From positions 1,302,001 to 1,366,000 of the forward strand of contig NZ_VCIX01000092.1 of assembly GCF_006345825.1 (NCBI RefSeq): DNA of 64,000 nucleotides, in the 5' to 3' direction. Origin of the DNA: Paenibacillus paridis. GTDB lineage: Bacteria > Bacillota > Bacilli > Paenibacillales > Paenibacillaceae. Below the pieces are notes generated by a model, which saw nothing but the letters and a program-made list of their open reading frames with translations, did no database searches and was not told where the DNA came from. The position numbers were made by a program, and so were the translations under genes. Positions 8,738-18,922 of the stretch are shown piece after piece (within the stretch, counting starts at the first letter, position 1; every line of letters starts with the position of its first letter).

Positions 8738-10144
8738 GTGGATAATCTACAATTAGAATCGTACCTAAGCATCCAGACGTCAGCAGATAAGCTGTCTGCC
8801 TTTTTAACATTTAGCCGAATAACAGATGAATTTGAAAGTAATGGGGATGAGCTGGAACGTTTTTTGCGAAGCAAGGGAATCGTTTACGGCTTGCGTACTG
8901 ATGTTCTTCATCAAATTGGGACAAATCCTCTCGCATATTGCAAGGAACAAACGTTAGTTGCCAAAGGAGACTCTCCTTTGAATGGCAAAGACGGTTTTAT
9001 AAAGCTTGTTTTTGACATGGACAAAAAAAATAATGCGCCAACCGAGCTCGAAGATGGAAAAGTCGATTACAAAGAGGTCGTACAGCTTAAGAACGTAAAA
9101 CGTGGACAACTGATCGCTGAACGTATTGATCCCGAACCGGGACCTCCTGGAAAAACCGTTACGGGGGAAGATCTCCCACCGAAGGTTGGGAAGCACGTAC
9201 GATTTAAAGTAGGCAAAAATGTAGTATTGAACGATAACCAAACCGCGATGTATTCGGCCCTGGATGGTCTCATTTCTCTAACTGAGAAAGAAAAGATCAA
9301 CGTGTTTCCGGTTTATGAGGTGAACGGAGACGTGGATTACAGCGTCGGCAACATTGATTTTGTCGGAACGGTTGTCATCCGAGGTAACGTTCTGAGCGGT
9401 TTCCGGGTTAAGGCTTCAGGCGATATTCGGGTTATCGGTGGGGTTGAAGGTGCTGAAATCGAGACAGAAGGCTCGATTGAAATTACAGGAGGCATATTGG
9501 CTGGCAACAAGGGTTATGTCAAAGCTGGCCGCAACGTCCGAAGTACCTTCATTCAGGATGGAAACGTTATCGCCGGCGAGGAAGTCATCGTATCCCAAAG
9601 CATCATGCACTCGCATGTGAGGGCGGGCAAAACGGTGATCTGTTCGGGCACCAAAGGTTTAATCGTAGGGGGACTTGTGCAGGCCGGCGATCTTGTCATT
9701 GCTCGAATTGTTGGGAATTCAATGTCAACCGCAACGACCATTGAGGTTGGCGTAAAACCAGAAGACCGCGCAGAGCTGCTAGAGCTAAGAGCGAGTCTGA
9801 AGCAATATATGCAAAACCTGGACAAGACCGACAAAGCGCTTGTTATTTTGGATCAATTGGCTGCTGCTGGCCAGTTAACGCCAGATAAGCTTGCATTACG
9901 CATTAAGCTTACTGCATCCAAGCGTCAAATGATGCTGGAGAATGATGAAACTAAAACAAGAATTTTGGAAATTGAACGTACACTAGAGGATACCGACCGT
10001 TCAAAAATCAGTATAAGCAATACAGTGTTTGGCGGAACCAAAATTGTAATTGGTCGTTACACCAAGTTTGTTAAGGATTCTTCCCAACGGGTCACTTTCC
10101 AGTACTCCGATGGAGACGTTGTAATGGTTCCTTACAATAAATAA
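8738..10144 (+). CDS. FapA (DUF342) family protein
   Basis: 468 aa with a GTG start behind AGAGGGGGG. The protein has an N-terminal alpha/beta region and a central run of glycine-rich beta-helix-like turns (GNVLSGFRVKASGDIRV, VEGAEIETEGSIEITGG). A predicted coiled coil lies at ~345-415 and a beta domain is C-terminal. This is the architecture of the flagellar assembly protein A / DUF342 family, which has been linked to polar organisation in Vibrio. Position after sigD supports a motility link, but function in Firmicutes is not established. Confidence 0.82.
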   Translation: MDNLQLESYLSIQTSADKLSAFLTFSRITDEFESNGDELERFLRSKGIVYGLRTDVLHQIGTNPLAYCKEQTLVAKGDSPLNGKDGFIKLVFDMDKKNNAPTELEDGKVDYKEVVQLKNVKRGQLIAERIDPEPGPPGKTVTGEDLPPKVGKHVRFKVGKNVVLNDNQTAMYSALDGLISLTEKEKINVFPVYEVNGDVDYSVGNIDFVGTVVIRGNVLSGFRVKASGDIRVIGGVEGAEIETEGSIEITGGILAGNKGYVKAGRNVRSTFIQDGNVIAGEEVIVSQSIMHSHVRAGKTVICSGTKGLIVGGLVQAGDLVIARIVGNSMSTATTIEVGVKPEDRAELLELRASLKQYMQNLDKTDKALVILDQLAAAGQLTPDKLALRIKLTASKRQMMLENDETKTRILEIERTLEDTDRSKISISNTVFGGTKIVIGRYTKFVKDSSQRVTFQYSDGDVVMVPYNK

Positions 10145-10176
10145 CGTAAACGATGATTGGCGCAAAGGAGTGAGTT

Positions 10177-10509
10177 GTGATGACGTTCAAATCGATAGAT
10201 TTGCAAATGTCAGTACCGCGCACACAAGAATTCAGCGGTATGCATGGACAAGCTATTCATAAACCTGTAGCGGATCAGAATAAGTTGGCAGAACAAACAA
10301 GTAAGCAAACTGAGCTTTTAAGAGGTAAGAACACAGCTGTCGAACAGTCAAATGGACTTCATATCCGGAGTGACCAAGAAGGCCAGCAGGATAAAGCTCA
10401 TAAACAAGCAAGACGTAGTCAAACAGAGCTGGAGAGCGGAGACGGTGATCAGGAACCGCAGCAGCCTACTCATCCGTTTAAAGGCCACAAATTAGATATT
10501 AAGCTCTAA
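10177..10509 (+). CDS. Hypothetical hydrophilic protein in the flagellar operon
   Basis: 110 aa from the GTG at 10177, or 109 aa from the ATG at 10180; both follow AAAGGAGTGAG. Composition is rich in Q, K, E, D and H with no transmembrane segment, cysteine or recognisable domain, and looks largely disordered. The C-terminus (HPFKGHKLDIKL) is the most hydrophobic part. Good ribosome binding site, correct strand and operon position support a real gene. I cannot assign a function. Confidence 0.65.
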   Translation: MMTFKSIDLQMSVPRTQEFSGMHGQAIHKPVADQNKLAEQTSKQTELLRGKNTAVEQSNGLHIRSDQEGQQDKAHKQARRSQTELESGDGDQEPQQPTHPFKGHKLDIKL

Positions 10510-10545
10510 AGCTTAAGGCAATCCTAGGAAGGCAGGTTAGGAACG

Positions 10546-11112
10546 ATGCAGCCATACTTGCAATATATTGTATTACTCGGCGCGGTTGTTATTGTTGGCG
10601 CTTTTGTCATGCCTCGGAAAAAACAGGAAGCAACCGTGCCCCAACAGTCGATGCAAAACATGGAGACGGCGCTGGAGCAGTTTATGGAAAACATGGAGAA
10701 GGACAATGAGGAGCTCGTTTCACTCGTTAGAAAGGCGCAGCAAGAGTCTAAATCCGATTCAGAGCGCAAGGAACAGCGGATATCGGAGCTGGAGAAGAAA
10801 TGTGAACAACTTACTGAACAATTGCAAGAATCACGCTCCATTTCTGTCTCCTCGACAATTCAGGCCATGCCACATCCCCAGACTCCGTCTTTTCATATGT
10901 CCACACCAGAGTCAGACACAGCAAATGAGGTAGAGCCGCTGCAAGAAGAGGTTCCGAAGAAAGAAACGATTCAAGGACGTTATCCTGATCTTTTTTTGCT
11001 GTACGAGCAAGGTAAATCGATTGAGATGATTTCAAAAAAGCTGGGCATGAACAAAGGCGAAGTCCAGCTTATCATCCAGCTTGCCAAGCAAGAGGTGGCT
11101 GCTCATGCTTAA
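10546..11112 (+). CDS. SwrB-like membrane protein (YlxL position)
   Basis: 188 aa. A single N-terminal transmembrane helix (IVLLGAVVIVGAFVM) is followed by a charged coiled coil (~40-90) and a proline/glutamate-rich linker. The C-terminal helical segment, YPDLFLLYEQGKSIEMISKKLGMNKGEVQLI, is HTH-like (given here in parts: YPDLFLLYEQ, GKSIEMISKK, LGMNKGEVQLI). This layout and the locus after sigD match SwrB/YlxL, which promotes flagellar basal body maturation in B. subtilis. Assignment is by architecture and synteny. Confidence 0.7.
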   Translation: MQPYLQYIVLLGAVVIVGAFVMPRKKQEATVPQQSMQNMETALEQFMENMEKDNEELVSLVRKAQQESKSDSERKEQRISELEKKCEQLTEQLQESRSISVSSTIQAMPHPQTPSFHMSTPESDTANEVEPLQEEVPKKETIQGRYPDLFLLYEQGKSIEMISKKLGMNKGEVQLIIQLAKQEVAAHA

Positions 11113-11701
11113 GAACCGATCATTTCTTATTGGCCTGGGAGCTGGAATTATTATAGGTGCACTGTTGTTTCAGTTGATGCTCTCAGGAGAACAAAGCAGA
11201 GAAAGATTAGGGCTTATGGGACAAGGTGAAGGCGAGAAGCTGTATACACAAGCAGAAGTAGAGGCTATGATTCAGGCAGATCGAGATTCGGCACAAACGA
11301 AAGATGAGACTCAGCCAACAGCGTCTCCCGCTGCTGTCAAGGATGAGCCCGTTGCCGAGAATAACGCTTCTACAGATGCTCCTGAAATCGCACCAACAGA
11401 TATCGTTATTGAAGCCTCTGCGGAGGCTCCAGCAGCCGAGCTTGAGGAAATTGAACATGTGATTCGAATCGAGCCGGGCTCGGGTCTTAGCAAGACGGCC
11501 GAGCTGTTAGCAGCCAATCGCATCATTGCTGATGAAGCCGGATTTGTTAATCAGATGAAAAAGTCGAAAAAGCAAGTTCGGGCAGGGTATTTCTTGTTCC
11601 ATGAGAATAGTTCAGTAACAGATGCCATTACCGTAGTAACGGGACAACCGTTAACAAAAGCAGAAGCCGATCTAATTAATTCAAATAAAAAGACAAATTA
11701 A
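11105..11701 (+). CDS. Membrane-anchored protein with YceG/MltG-like N-terminal domain only
   Basis: 198 aa from the ATG at 11105, which overlaps the previous gene by 8 bases. One N-terminal transmembrane helix (FLIGLGAGIIIGALLFQLML) is followed by an A/E/P-rich linker (~60-115). A C-terminal module at ~120-185 resembles the LysM-like YceG subdomain that precedes the catalytic domain of the endolytic transglycosylase MltG: IRIEPGSGLSKTAELLAANRII, split as IRIEPGSGLSKTAE / LLAANRII, then AGYFLFHENSSV. The catalytic domain is absent, so I infer a non-enzymatic, perhaps peptidoglycan-associated, role. Confidence 0.6.
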   Translation: MLKNRSFLIGLGAGIIIGALLFQLMLSGEQSRERLGLMGQGEGEKLYTQAEVEAMIQADRDSAQTKDETQPTASPAAVKDEPVAENNASTDAPEIAPTDIVIEASAEAPAAELEEIEHVIRIEPGSGLSKTAELLAANRIIADEAGFVNQMKKSKKQVRAGYFLFHENSSVTDAITVVTGQPLTKAEADLINSNKKTN

Positions 11702-11723
11702 TCGATCTTTTGCGAATCGATTG

Positions 11724-11752
11724 TTGCATGGAATATGTATTTATGGTATATT
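11724..11752 (+). promoter_or_regulatory. Sigma-A promoter for rpsB
   Basis: TTGCAT (11724-11729), 17-bp spacer, TATATT (11747-11752). It lies 128 bases upstream of rpsB and after the flagellar operon, and would drive rpsB and probably tsf. Confidence 0.7.
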
Positions 11753-11798
11753 AATTCACGGTGTTAAAAACGCACGCAGGTCAATTTTGTCAAATGGT

Positions 11799-11824
11799 GC
11801 TTCCGCCCGGCGGAAGTTTTGACG
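11799..11824 (+). promoter_or_regulatory. Structured rpsB leader with hairpin
   Basis: The transcript from the promoter at 11724 would carry a ~120-nt leader. It contains a 7-bp GC-rich hairpin, CTTCCGC-ccg-GCGGAAG, followed by a short U run (TTTT). It could be a weak attenuator or an S2 autoregulatory leader. No Firmicutes S2-leader consensus is known to me, so its role is inferred from position only. Confidence 0.4.
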
Positions 11825-11880
11825 AAAGATGCGACTAGCGGAGGAGCACTAAAAAACCATTATTAGGAGGTGTTGGAGAA

Positions 11881-12579
11881 ATGGCGGTTATTTCCATGAA
11901 ACAGCTACTAGAAGCTGGGGTACACTTCGGTCATCAGACTCGTCGTTGGAACCCGAAGATGGATCGTTATATCTTCACAGAAAGAAACGGAATTTACATT
12001 ATTGATTTGCAAAAAACGGTTAAAAAAGTTGACGAAGCGTACAACTTTGTTAAATCGATCGCTGCAGACGGCGGCACTATGCTGTTCGTAGGTACGAAAA
12101 AACAAGCTCAAGATTCCGTAAAAGAAGAAGCAGAACGTTGCGGCAACTTCTATATCAACCAACGTTGGTTGGGTGGAACTTTGACTAACTTCCAAACGAT
12201 TCAAAAACGTATTGATCGTTTGAAACAACTTGAAAAATGGGCTGAGGATGGTACTTTCGAGGTTCTACCTAAGAAAGAAGTTATCATTCTTAACAAAGAA
12301 AAAGACCGTTTGGAAAAATTCCTTGGCGGCATTAAAGGAATGAAAGGTTTGCCAAGCGCGTTGTTCATCATTGACCCACGCAAAGAGCGTATTGCTGTTG
12401 CAGAAGCTCGCAAACTTGGAATTCCAATCGTTGGTATCGTGGACACGAACTGTGATCCAGACGAAATCGACTATGTTATCCCAGGTAACGATGATGCAAT
12501 TCGTGCCGTTAAGTTGTTGACGTCGAAAATGGCTGATGCAATCGTTGAAGCTAACCAAGGCGAACAAACAACGGCTTAA
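11881..12579 (+). CDS. rpsB: 30S ribosomal protein S2
   Basis: 232 aa. Small-subunit protein bound at the head-platform junction. Family signatures are clear: the N-terminal [20 protein letters not shown], then [15 protein letters not shown] and the C-terminal [10 protein letters not shown] followed by [14 protein letters not shown]. The ribosome binding site is AGGAGGTG. tsf follows, the near-universal rpsB-tsf pairing. Confidence 0.99.
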   Translation: MAVISMKQLLEAGVHFGHQTRRWNPKMDRYIFTERNGIYIIDLQKTVKKVDEAYNFVKSIAADGGTMLFVGTKKQAQDSVKEEAERCGNFYINQRWLGGTLTNFQTIQKRIDRLKQLEKWAEDGTFEVLPKKEVIILNKEKDRLEKFLGGIKGMKGLPSALFIIDPRKERIAVAEARKLGIPIVGIVDTNCDPDEIDYVIPGNDDAIRAVKLLTSKMADAIVEANQGEQTTA

Positions 12580-12602
12580 TTTAAAGGCTTTAGTTAGTCA
12601 AC

Positions 12603-12646
12603 AAAGGGTGGTCAGATGGTGATAAACCTCTCACTGCCCTTTTTTC
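12603..12646 (+). terminator. Intrinsic terminator/attenuator between rpsB and tsf
   Basis: AAAGGGTGGT pairs with ACTGCCCTTT (with two G-U wobbles), followed by TTTTTT. It lies inside the rpsB-tsf unit, so it probably attenuates expression and does not end it completely, since no separate strong promoter is obvious before tsf. Confidence 0.6.
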
Positions 12647-12706
12647 GAATGTAAATCACTAATTACGGGGCGACAAGCTCGCGTACAAATCATAGGAGGG
12701 CTTACA

Positions 12707-14189
<1,483 letters not shown>

Positions 14190-14190
<1 letters not shown>

Positions 14191-14744
14191 TGCCACAAGA
14201 AATCAAAAAAAATGCTGAAGAACGTATGGATAAAGCAATCTCTGCGTTGAAACGTGATTTGTCTACGCTACGCGCAGGCAAAGCGAATCCCGCGCTGCTT
14301 GATCGCATTCAAGTCGAATATTACGGGGCTATGACGCCTGTTAATCAATTAGCAAATATCAATACGCCAGACTCACGTACATTATTTATTCAACCGTGGG
14401 ACAAAACTTCCATTTCTGCCATTGAGAAAGCGATTATGAAATCGGATCTGGGTTTAACTCCGTCAAATGATGGAACTGCGATTCGTATTTCGATTCCGCC
14501 ACTCACGGAAGAACGCCGTGGAGACCTTGTAAAAACATCGAAGAAATTTGGTGAAGAAGCTAAGGTTGCTATTCGCAATATTCGCCGTGATGCGAATGAA
14601 GGCGTGAAGAAAATGGAGAAATCGACGATTTCTGAAGATGAATCTCGCGGGCATCAGGAAGATATTCAAAAAGCAACGGATAAATTTATTGCAGAAGTTG
14701 ATAAAGTGCTGGTTGCTAAAGAAAAAGAAATTATGGAAGTATAA
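14190..14744 (+). CDS. frr: Ribosome recycling factor
   Basis: 184 aa, the usual length for this family. RRF with EF-G splits post-termination ribosomes. Motifs seen: [42 protein letters not shown] and [10 protein letters not shown]. Start overlaps the pyrH stop (TAATG). Confidence 0.98.
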
Positions 14745-14755
14745 TGATCTCTGGG

Positions 14756-14784
14756 CCCCTCCGATAGGTGGGGTTTGGTTTTGA
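14756..14784 (+). terminator. Weak terminator-like hairpin after frr
   Basis: CCCCTCC-gata-GGTGGGG (one T-T mismatch) is followed by TTTGGTTTTGATTT. The T tract is interrupted, so read-through into uppS is likely. Confidence 0.4.
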
Positions 14785-14805
14785 TTTCGGTTGGGAGGAA
14801 GTAAG

Positions 14806-15570
14806 ATGATCGAGCGACTTTGGGCCAAACTAGGCAAATCGTCCTTACAGCCGACTGATTCTGTGGCCTTAGATAATGTGCCTGAGCACGTTGCGATTAT
14901 AATGGACGGGAACGGACGCTGGGCTAAAGATCGTGGATTGCCACGAATGGCAGGTCATCATTCCGGCATGAAAGCGGTCAAACGTATTACCATGGCAGCT
15001 GATCGGTTAGGCGTCAAATACTTGACGTTATACGCGTTTTCAACGGAAAACTGGAAAAGACCGAAAGCTGAGGTCGATTTCCTTATGAAGCTGCCGCAGC
15101 AATTTCTTGAAATCGAATTGGAAGAGCTAATTGCGAATAATGTTCAAGTTCGTATGATGGGCCATAAAGAGGATTTGCCATCATTCACTTTAAGCGCGGT
15201 TGAGGAAGCAATCGTCAAGACCGCTAATAATACTGGACTTGTATTGAATTTTGCTTTGAATTATGGAAGCCGTAAGGAAATGCTGGAGGCAGTCAAAAAT
15301 ATTGCTGCTGAGGTTCAACAAGGCCGATTGGCTATTGATGATATTGATGATCAAGTGATGGCGGACCGTTTGCTTACTCAAGGCTTGCCTGATCCGGATT
15401 TATTGATTCGTACCAGCGGAGAGCTGCGATTGAGCAATTTTATGATGTGGCAGCTGGCATACAGTGAATTGTGGTTTACGGATGTGTACTGGCCGGAATT
15501 TACAGAAGCGCATTTCCAAGAAGCGATTTTGGAATATCAGCGTCGTGCACGTCGATATGGTGGATTGTAG
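14806..15570 (+). CDS. uppS: Undecaprenyl diphosphate synthase UppS
   Basis: 254 aa from the ATG at 14806 (GGGAGGA 6 bases upstream). This cis-prenyltransferase adds isopentenyl units to farnesyl diphosphate to make the C55 lipid carrier for peptidoglycan and teichoic acid synthesis. Motifs: IIMDGNGRWAKDRGLPR with the catalytic Asp, GHHSGM, YAFSTENWKRP and the C-terminal DLLIRTSGELRLSNFM followed by ELWFTDVYWPEF. Confidence 0.98.
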   Translation: MIERLWAKLGKSSLQPTDSVALDNVPEHVAIIMDGNGRWAKDRGLPRMAGHHSGMKAVKRITMAADRLGVKYLTLYAFSTENWKRPKAEVDFLMKLPQQFLEIELEELIANNVQVRMMGHKEDLPSFTLSAVEEAIVKTANNTGLVLNFALNYGSRKEMLEAVKNIAAEVQQGRLAIDDIDDQVMADRLLTQGLPDPDLLIRTSGELRLSNFMMWQLAYSELWFTDVYWPEFTEAHFQEAILEYQRRARRYGGL

Positions 15571-15597
15571 CTTCAAGCAACGGAGTGTGACATTTCA

Positions 15598-16392
15598 TTG
15601 AGACAAAGAATAATTACCGGAGTAATAGCAGGTGCAGGATTCATCGGTTTCACTATTGCAGGCGGCTGGTTGTATACCGGTCTGCTTATACTGCTTGCGT
15701 TGATTGGCACTACTGAATATGCGCGCATGAATGGCGTAGCATGGTCGCATCCGTCCGCTTTGCTTGGATATGCGGGTGTGCTACTGTTTGTGCTTCCATG
15801 GTCTGAATGGGGAATTGTGATTCCTTCTGTACTCGCCATCGTTTGGATGCTTGCTTTCCTATTGCTGGCATTAACTGTGGTTACAAAAAATAAAACGACA
15901 ATCGACGGCGCCGCACTTATGTTGCTAGGCGCTTTATATGTAGGCTATGGCTTTGCGGCTATGCGTGAAGTTCGTCAGATCGAGGAACATGGCTTATTGT
16001 GGACCTTCATTGCTTTCGGCTGTATATGGGCATCGGATATTGGTGCTTATTTTATGGGACGGGCTTTTGGAAAAACCAAGCTTTGGCCTTCGATTAGTCC
16101 GAATAAAACGATTGAAGGCGCCTTGGGAGGCGTTTTATTTTCCTTAGTTGTCTCTGCTGTTTTTGCATTGAGTGTACCCGAAGTCATTTCCCTACCAAAA
16201 GCGCTAGTGATCGGTCTGATTGCTGCGGTGGCAGGACAATTTGGCGACCTCATTCAATCTGCCTATAAACGCGTGAGAGATATTAAGGATACTGGCGCGT
16301 TATTGCCAGGACATGGCGGCGTGCTTGACCGATGCGACAGCTGGCTTATCGTGTTTCCGCTGTTAGTGCTAACCGAGCTGCTGCCCGTATAA
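15598..16392 (+). CDS. cdsA: Phosphatidate cytidylyltransferase CdsA
   Basis: 264 aa with a TTG start at 15598; the ribosome binding site is modest (GGAG, ~12 bases upstream). An integral membrane enzyme with several hydrophobic helices that makes CDP-diacylglycerol from phosphatidate and CTP for phospholipid synthesis. The CdsA signature is complete near the C-terminus: SAYKRVRDIKDTGALLPGHGG, split as SAYKRVRDIKD / TGALLPGHGG, then VLDRCDS with the metal-binding Asp residues. It feeds pgsA, which lies further along the window. Confidence 0.96.
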   Translation: MRQRIITGVIAGAGFIGFTIAGGWLYTGLLILLALIGTTEYARMNGVAWSHPSALLGYAGVLLFVLPWSEWGIVIPSVLAIVWMLAFLLLALTVVTKNKTTIDGAALMLLGALYVGYGFAAMREVRQIEEHGLLWTFIAFGCIWASDIGAYFMGRAFGKTKLWPSISPNKTIEGALGGVLFSLVVSAVFALSVPEVISLPKALVIGLIAAVAGQFGDLIQSAYKRVRDIKDTGALLPGHGGVLDRCDSWLIVFPLLVLTELLPV

Positions 16393-16409
16393 GTCAGGAG
16401 GATTTGTGC

Positions 16410-17549
16410 ATGAAAAAAATAAGTATATTAGGTTCCACCGGTTCGATTGGCACACAGACGCTAGATATCGTTGCTCATGATTCCGAGCGCTACAAAGTGG
16501 TAGGGCTATCTGCAGGGAAAAATACAGATTTGCTGATCGAACAAGCGAAACGATTTAGGCCCGCGTTAGTTAGCATGGCATCAAAGGCTGATGTTGAAGC
16601 CGTGCGACCCCATTTGCCGCCCGGGACAAGGGTGGTGCACGGCGAAGAAGGTTTGATTGAGGTAGCTGCTGGCACGGACGCGGACGTCGTTGTGACGGCC
16701 ATTATGGGCAGCAGGGGCTTGCCTGCCACACTGGCTGCGATAAATGCGGGCAAAACAATAGGATTAGCTAATAAGGAAACGCTTGTTACTGCAGGGCACA
16801 TCGTCATGGAACGGGCACGCCAACGTGGCGTAGCCATTTTGCCAATCGATAGCGAGCATTCTGCAATCTTCCAATGTCTGAACGGCGAAGACAGGAAATC
16901 CATTAAGCAAATTACGCTTACGGCATCGGGAGGATCATTTCGTGATCGTACAAGGGATCAGCTTGCGGGCGTAACCGTTGATGAGGCACTCAATCATCCG
17001 AATTGGTCCATGGGTGCAAAGATTACGATAGACTCAGCGACCATGGTAAATAAAGGACTTGAAGTGATTGAGGCAAGATGGTTATTCGATGTTACATACG
17101 ACCAAATAGAGGTCATTATTCATCCGGAGAGCATTATTCATTCTTACGTGGAGTTTACCGATCATAGCGTCATTGCGCAGCTGGGTCTTCCGGATATGCG
17201 TGTGCCCATCCAATATGCGTTATCGTATCCGGAGCGCAATGCAACACCTACCCAAAGGCTTAACCTCGCCCAAATCGGCAAGCTGCATTTCCGTGAGATG
17301 GACTTTGCAAGGTATCCTTGTCTCAGGCTAGCTTTTGAATGCGGCCGCCTTGGACAGTCTGCGCCAGCAGTGTTTAACGCTGCCAATGAGGTTGCAGTGG
17401 CGCGGTTTTTGAAGGGTGAGATTACATTTCTTGATATCGAGCGGATACTGGAGACGGTAATCGATCGACATGAAGTAACGGATATTAATGACTTGCAGAC
17501 GATTGAAGAAGTGGACGCTTGGGCTCGCAAGCTGGCAGAATCCGTATAA
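16410..17549 (+). CDS. dxr: 1-deoxy-D-xylulose 5-phosphate reductoisomerase Dxr
   Basis: 379 aa from the ATG at 16410 (CAGGAGGA upstream). Second step of the MEP isoprenoid pathway: DXP to MEP with NADPH. The NADPH-binding GSTGSIGTQTLD is N-terminal. The metal/substrate motifs LPIDSEHSAIFQ, TASGGSFRD, NHPNWSMGAKITIDSATM and NKGLEVIEA are intact. It supplies precursors for UppS two genes upstream. Confidence 0.98.
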   Translation: MKKISILGSTGSIGTQTLDIVAHDSERYKVVGLSAGKNTDLLIEQAKRFRPALVSMASKADVEAVRPHLPPGTRVVHGEEGLIEVAAGTDADVVVTAIMGSRGLPATLAAINAGKTIGLANKETLVTAGHIVMERARQRGVAILPIDSEHSAIFQCLNGEDRKSIKQITLTASGGSFRDRTRDQLAGVTVDEALNHPNWSMGAKITIDSATMVNKGLEVIEARWLFDVTYDQIEVIIHPESIIHSYVEFTDHSVIAQLGLPDMRVPIQYALSYPERNATPTQRLNLAQIGKLHFREMDFARYPCLRLAFECGRLGQSAPAVFNAANEVAVARFLKGEITFLDIERILETVIDRHEVTDINDLQTIEEVDAWARKLAESV

Positions 17550-17637
17550 AATCGGTCAAAAACCGGTTCTCTTGTATCGGACGGGAGAATAATGATAATC
17601 TATGTACAGGCCGTAACGAACAGGAGGCTTCAGCTTA

Positions 17638-18912
17638 ATGCACATGATTCAAGTCGTCTTTTTGACCGTACTCGTCTTTTTCGTGATCGTAACGATCCAT
17701 GAATGGGGTCATTACTTCTTCGCAAAGCGCGCGGGTATACTGGTTCGGGAATTTGCTATTGGTTTCGGGCCGAAGCTTATCTCTGTAAAACGCGGAGAGA
17801 CAAGATATACACTTAGGTTGGTGCCGGCAGGCGGCTTTGTCCGGATGGCGGGAGAGGATCCTGAAATCGTCGATGTCCAGCCAGGTCAAACGATTGCCAT
17901 TCGCCTCAAAGATGATAAAGTGACAAGGCTTTATCTAGATCGTCTTGACGAGCGGAGCGGCGTCATTCGCGGCGAGATCGTTTCGATTGATTTGGAAAAC
18001 AAGCTGTCCGTCACTTTAGACGTTGAAGGAGAGAACGAGAGCTTCTCGGTACATGAGGCAGCCCTAATGATCTCCAAAGGCAAGGAAACGCAAATTGCGC
18101 CACTGGATCGCCAGTTTGGCAGCAAGACTGTAGGTCAGCGTGCGCTTGCTATTTTTGCAGGACCACTGATGAATTTCGTGCTCGCATTTGTACTTTCCGC
18201 GACGTATATTCAAATGGTAGGCATGACTGTTGATTCGCCGGATAAGCTTCTGGTGGGACATATTCAAGAAGGCATGCCGGCATCAAAGGTAGATCTCAAA
18301 GAAGGCGACGTTGTGGATGCAGTCAACGGTGTGAAAATTGGGATAGACTACGACAAAATGATAGACATTATCGGGAAATCGGCGAACGTGCCTGTCCGCA
18401 TGGACATCATTCGTGACGGCAAGGCCCAACAGGTTGTGATCACCCCTGAGGCTAACGAAGAGGGTGTAGGTAAAGTAGGGATTAGCGCAGCACTGCCTAC
18501 TCGTCCTGCTACATTTGTTGAAACCTTTACAGGCGCCGGCAAGCTGATGAAAAATATGACGGTTAGTATTTTTGACGGCTTTAAAAAGTTGATTTTCGGT
18601 GAGTTCAAGCTTGATGATCTAGGTGGTCCTGTCCGTACTATGCAATTCACTAGTCAAATAGCCCAGCAAGGCATTGTTCAGTTGACATCATGGACGGCAC
18701 TGCTAAGCTTGTACTTAGGTATATTTAACTTGCTGCCGATTCCGGCACTTGATGGCAGTCGCCTTATTTTCTTAGGGATTGAAGCGGTTCGCCGCCGTCC
18801 CATTGATCCAAATCGCGAAAGCATGGTGCACTTTGTGGGCTTTGCCCTTATCATGGTGTTAATGCTTGTTGTAACCTATAACGATATTTTACGGTTGGTA
18901 AGAGGGGAGTAA
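17638..18912 (+). CDS. rseP: Intramembrane zinc metalloprotease RseP/RasP (site-2 protease)
   Basis: 424 aa; start at the ATG 17638 (AGGAGG, 10-base spacer), with a second Met two codons later. An S2P-family protease that cuts anti-sigma factors such as RsiW and clears signal-peptide remnants in the membrane. The zinc motif HEWGH (HExxH) is in transmembrane helix 1. A PDZ domain spans ~220-300, and the third catalytic motif NLLPIPALDG is near the C-terminus, followed by hydrophobic helices. The position between dxr and proS is as in B. subtilis (rasP). Confidence 0.96.
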   Translation: MHMIQVVFLTVLVFFVIVTIHEWGHYFFAKRAGILVREFAIGFGPKLISVKRGETRYTLRLVPAGGFVRMAGEDPEIVDVQPGQTIAIRLKDDKVTRLYLDRLDERSGVIRGEIVSIDLENKLSVTLDVEGENESFSVHEAALMISKGKETQIAPLDRQFGSKTVGQRALAIFAGPLMNFVLAFVLSATYIQMVGMTVDSPDKLLVGHIQEGMPASKVDLKEGDVVDAVNGVKIGIDYDKMIDIIGKSANVPVRMDIIRDGKAQQVVITPEANEEGVGKVGISAALPTRPATFVETFTGAGKLMKNMTVSIFDGFKKLIFGEFKLDDLGGPVRTMQFTSQIAQQGIVQLTSWTALLSLYLGIFNLLPIPALDGSRLIFLGIEAVRRRPIDPNRESMVHFVGFALIMVLMLVVTYNDILRLVRGE

Positions 18913-18922
18913 TTAGTCGCTC

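Noticed and set aside
17540-17600. Possible promoter before rseP (TTGTAT with ATAATC)
   Set aside because: The -10 is poor and the region is probably read through from dxr.
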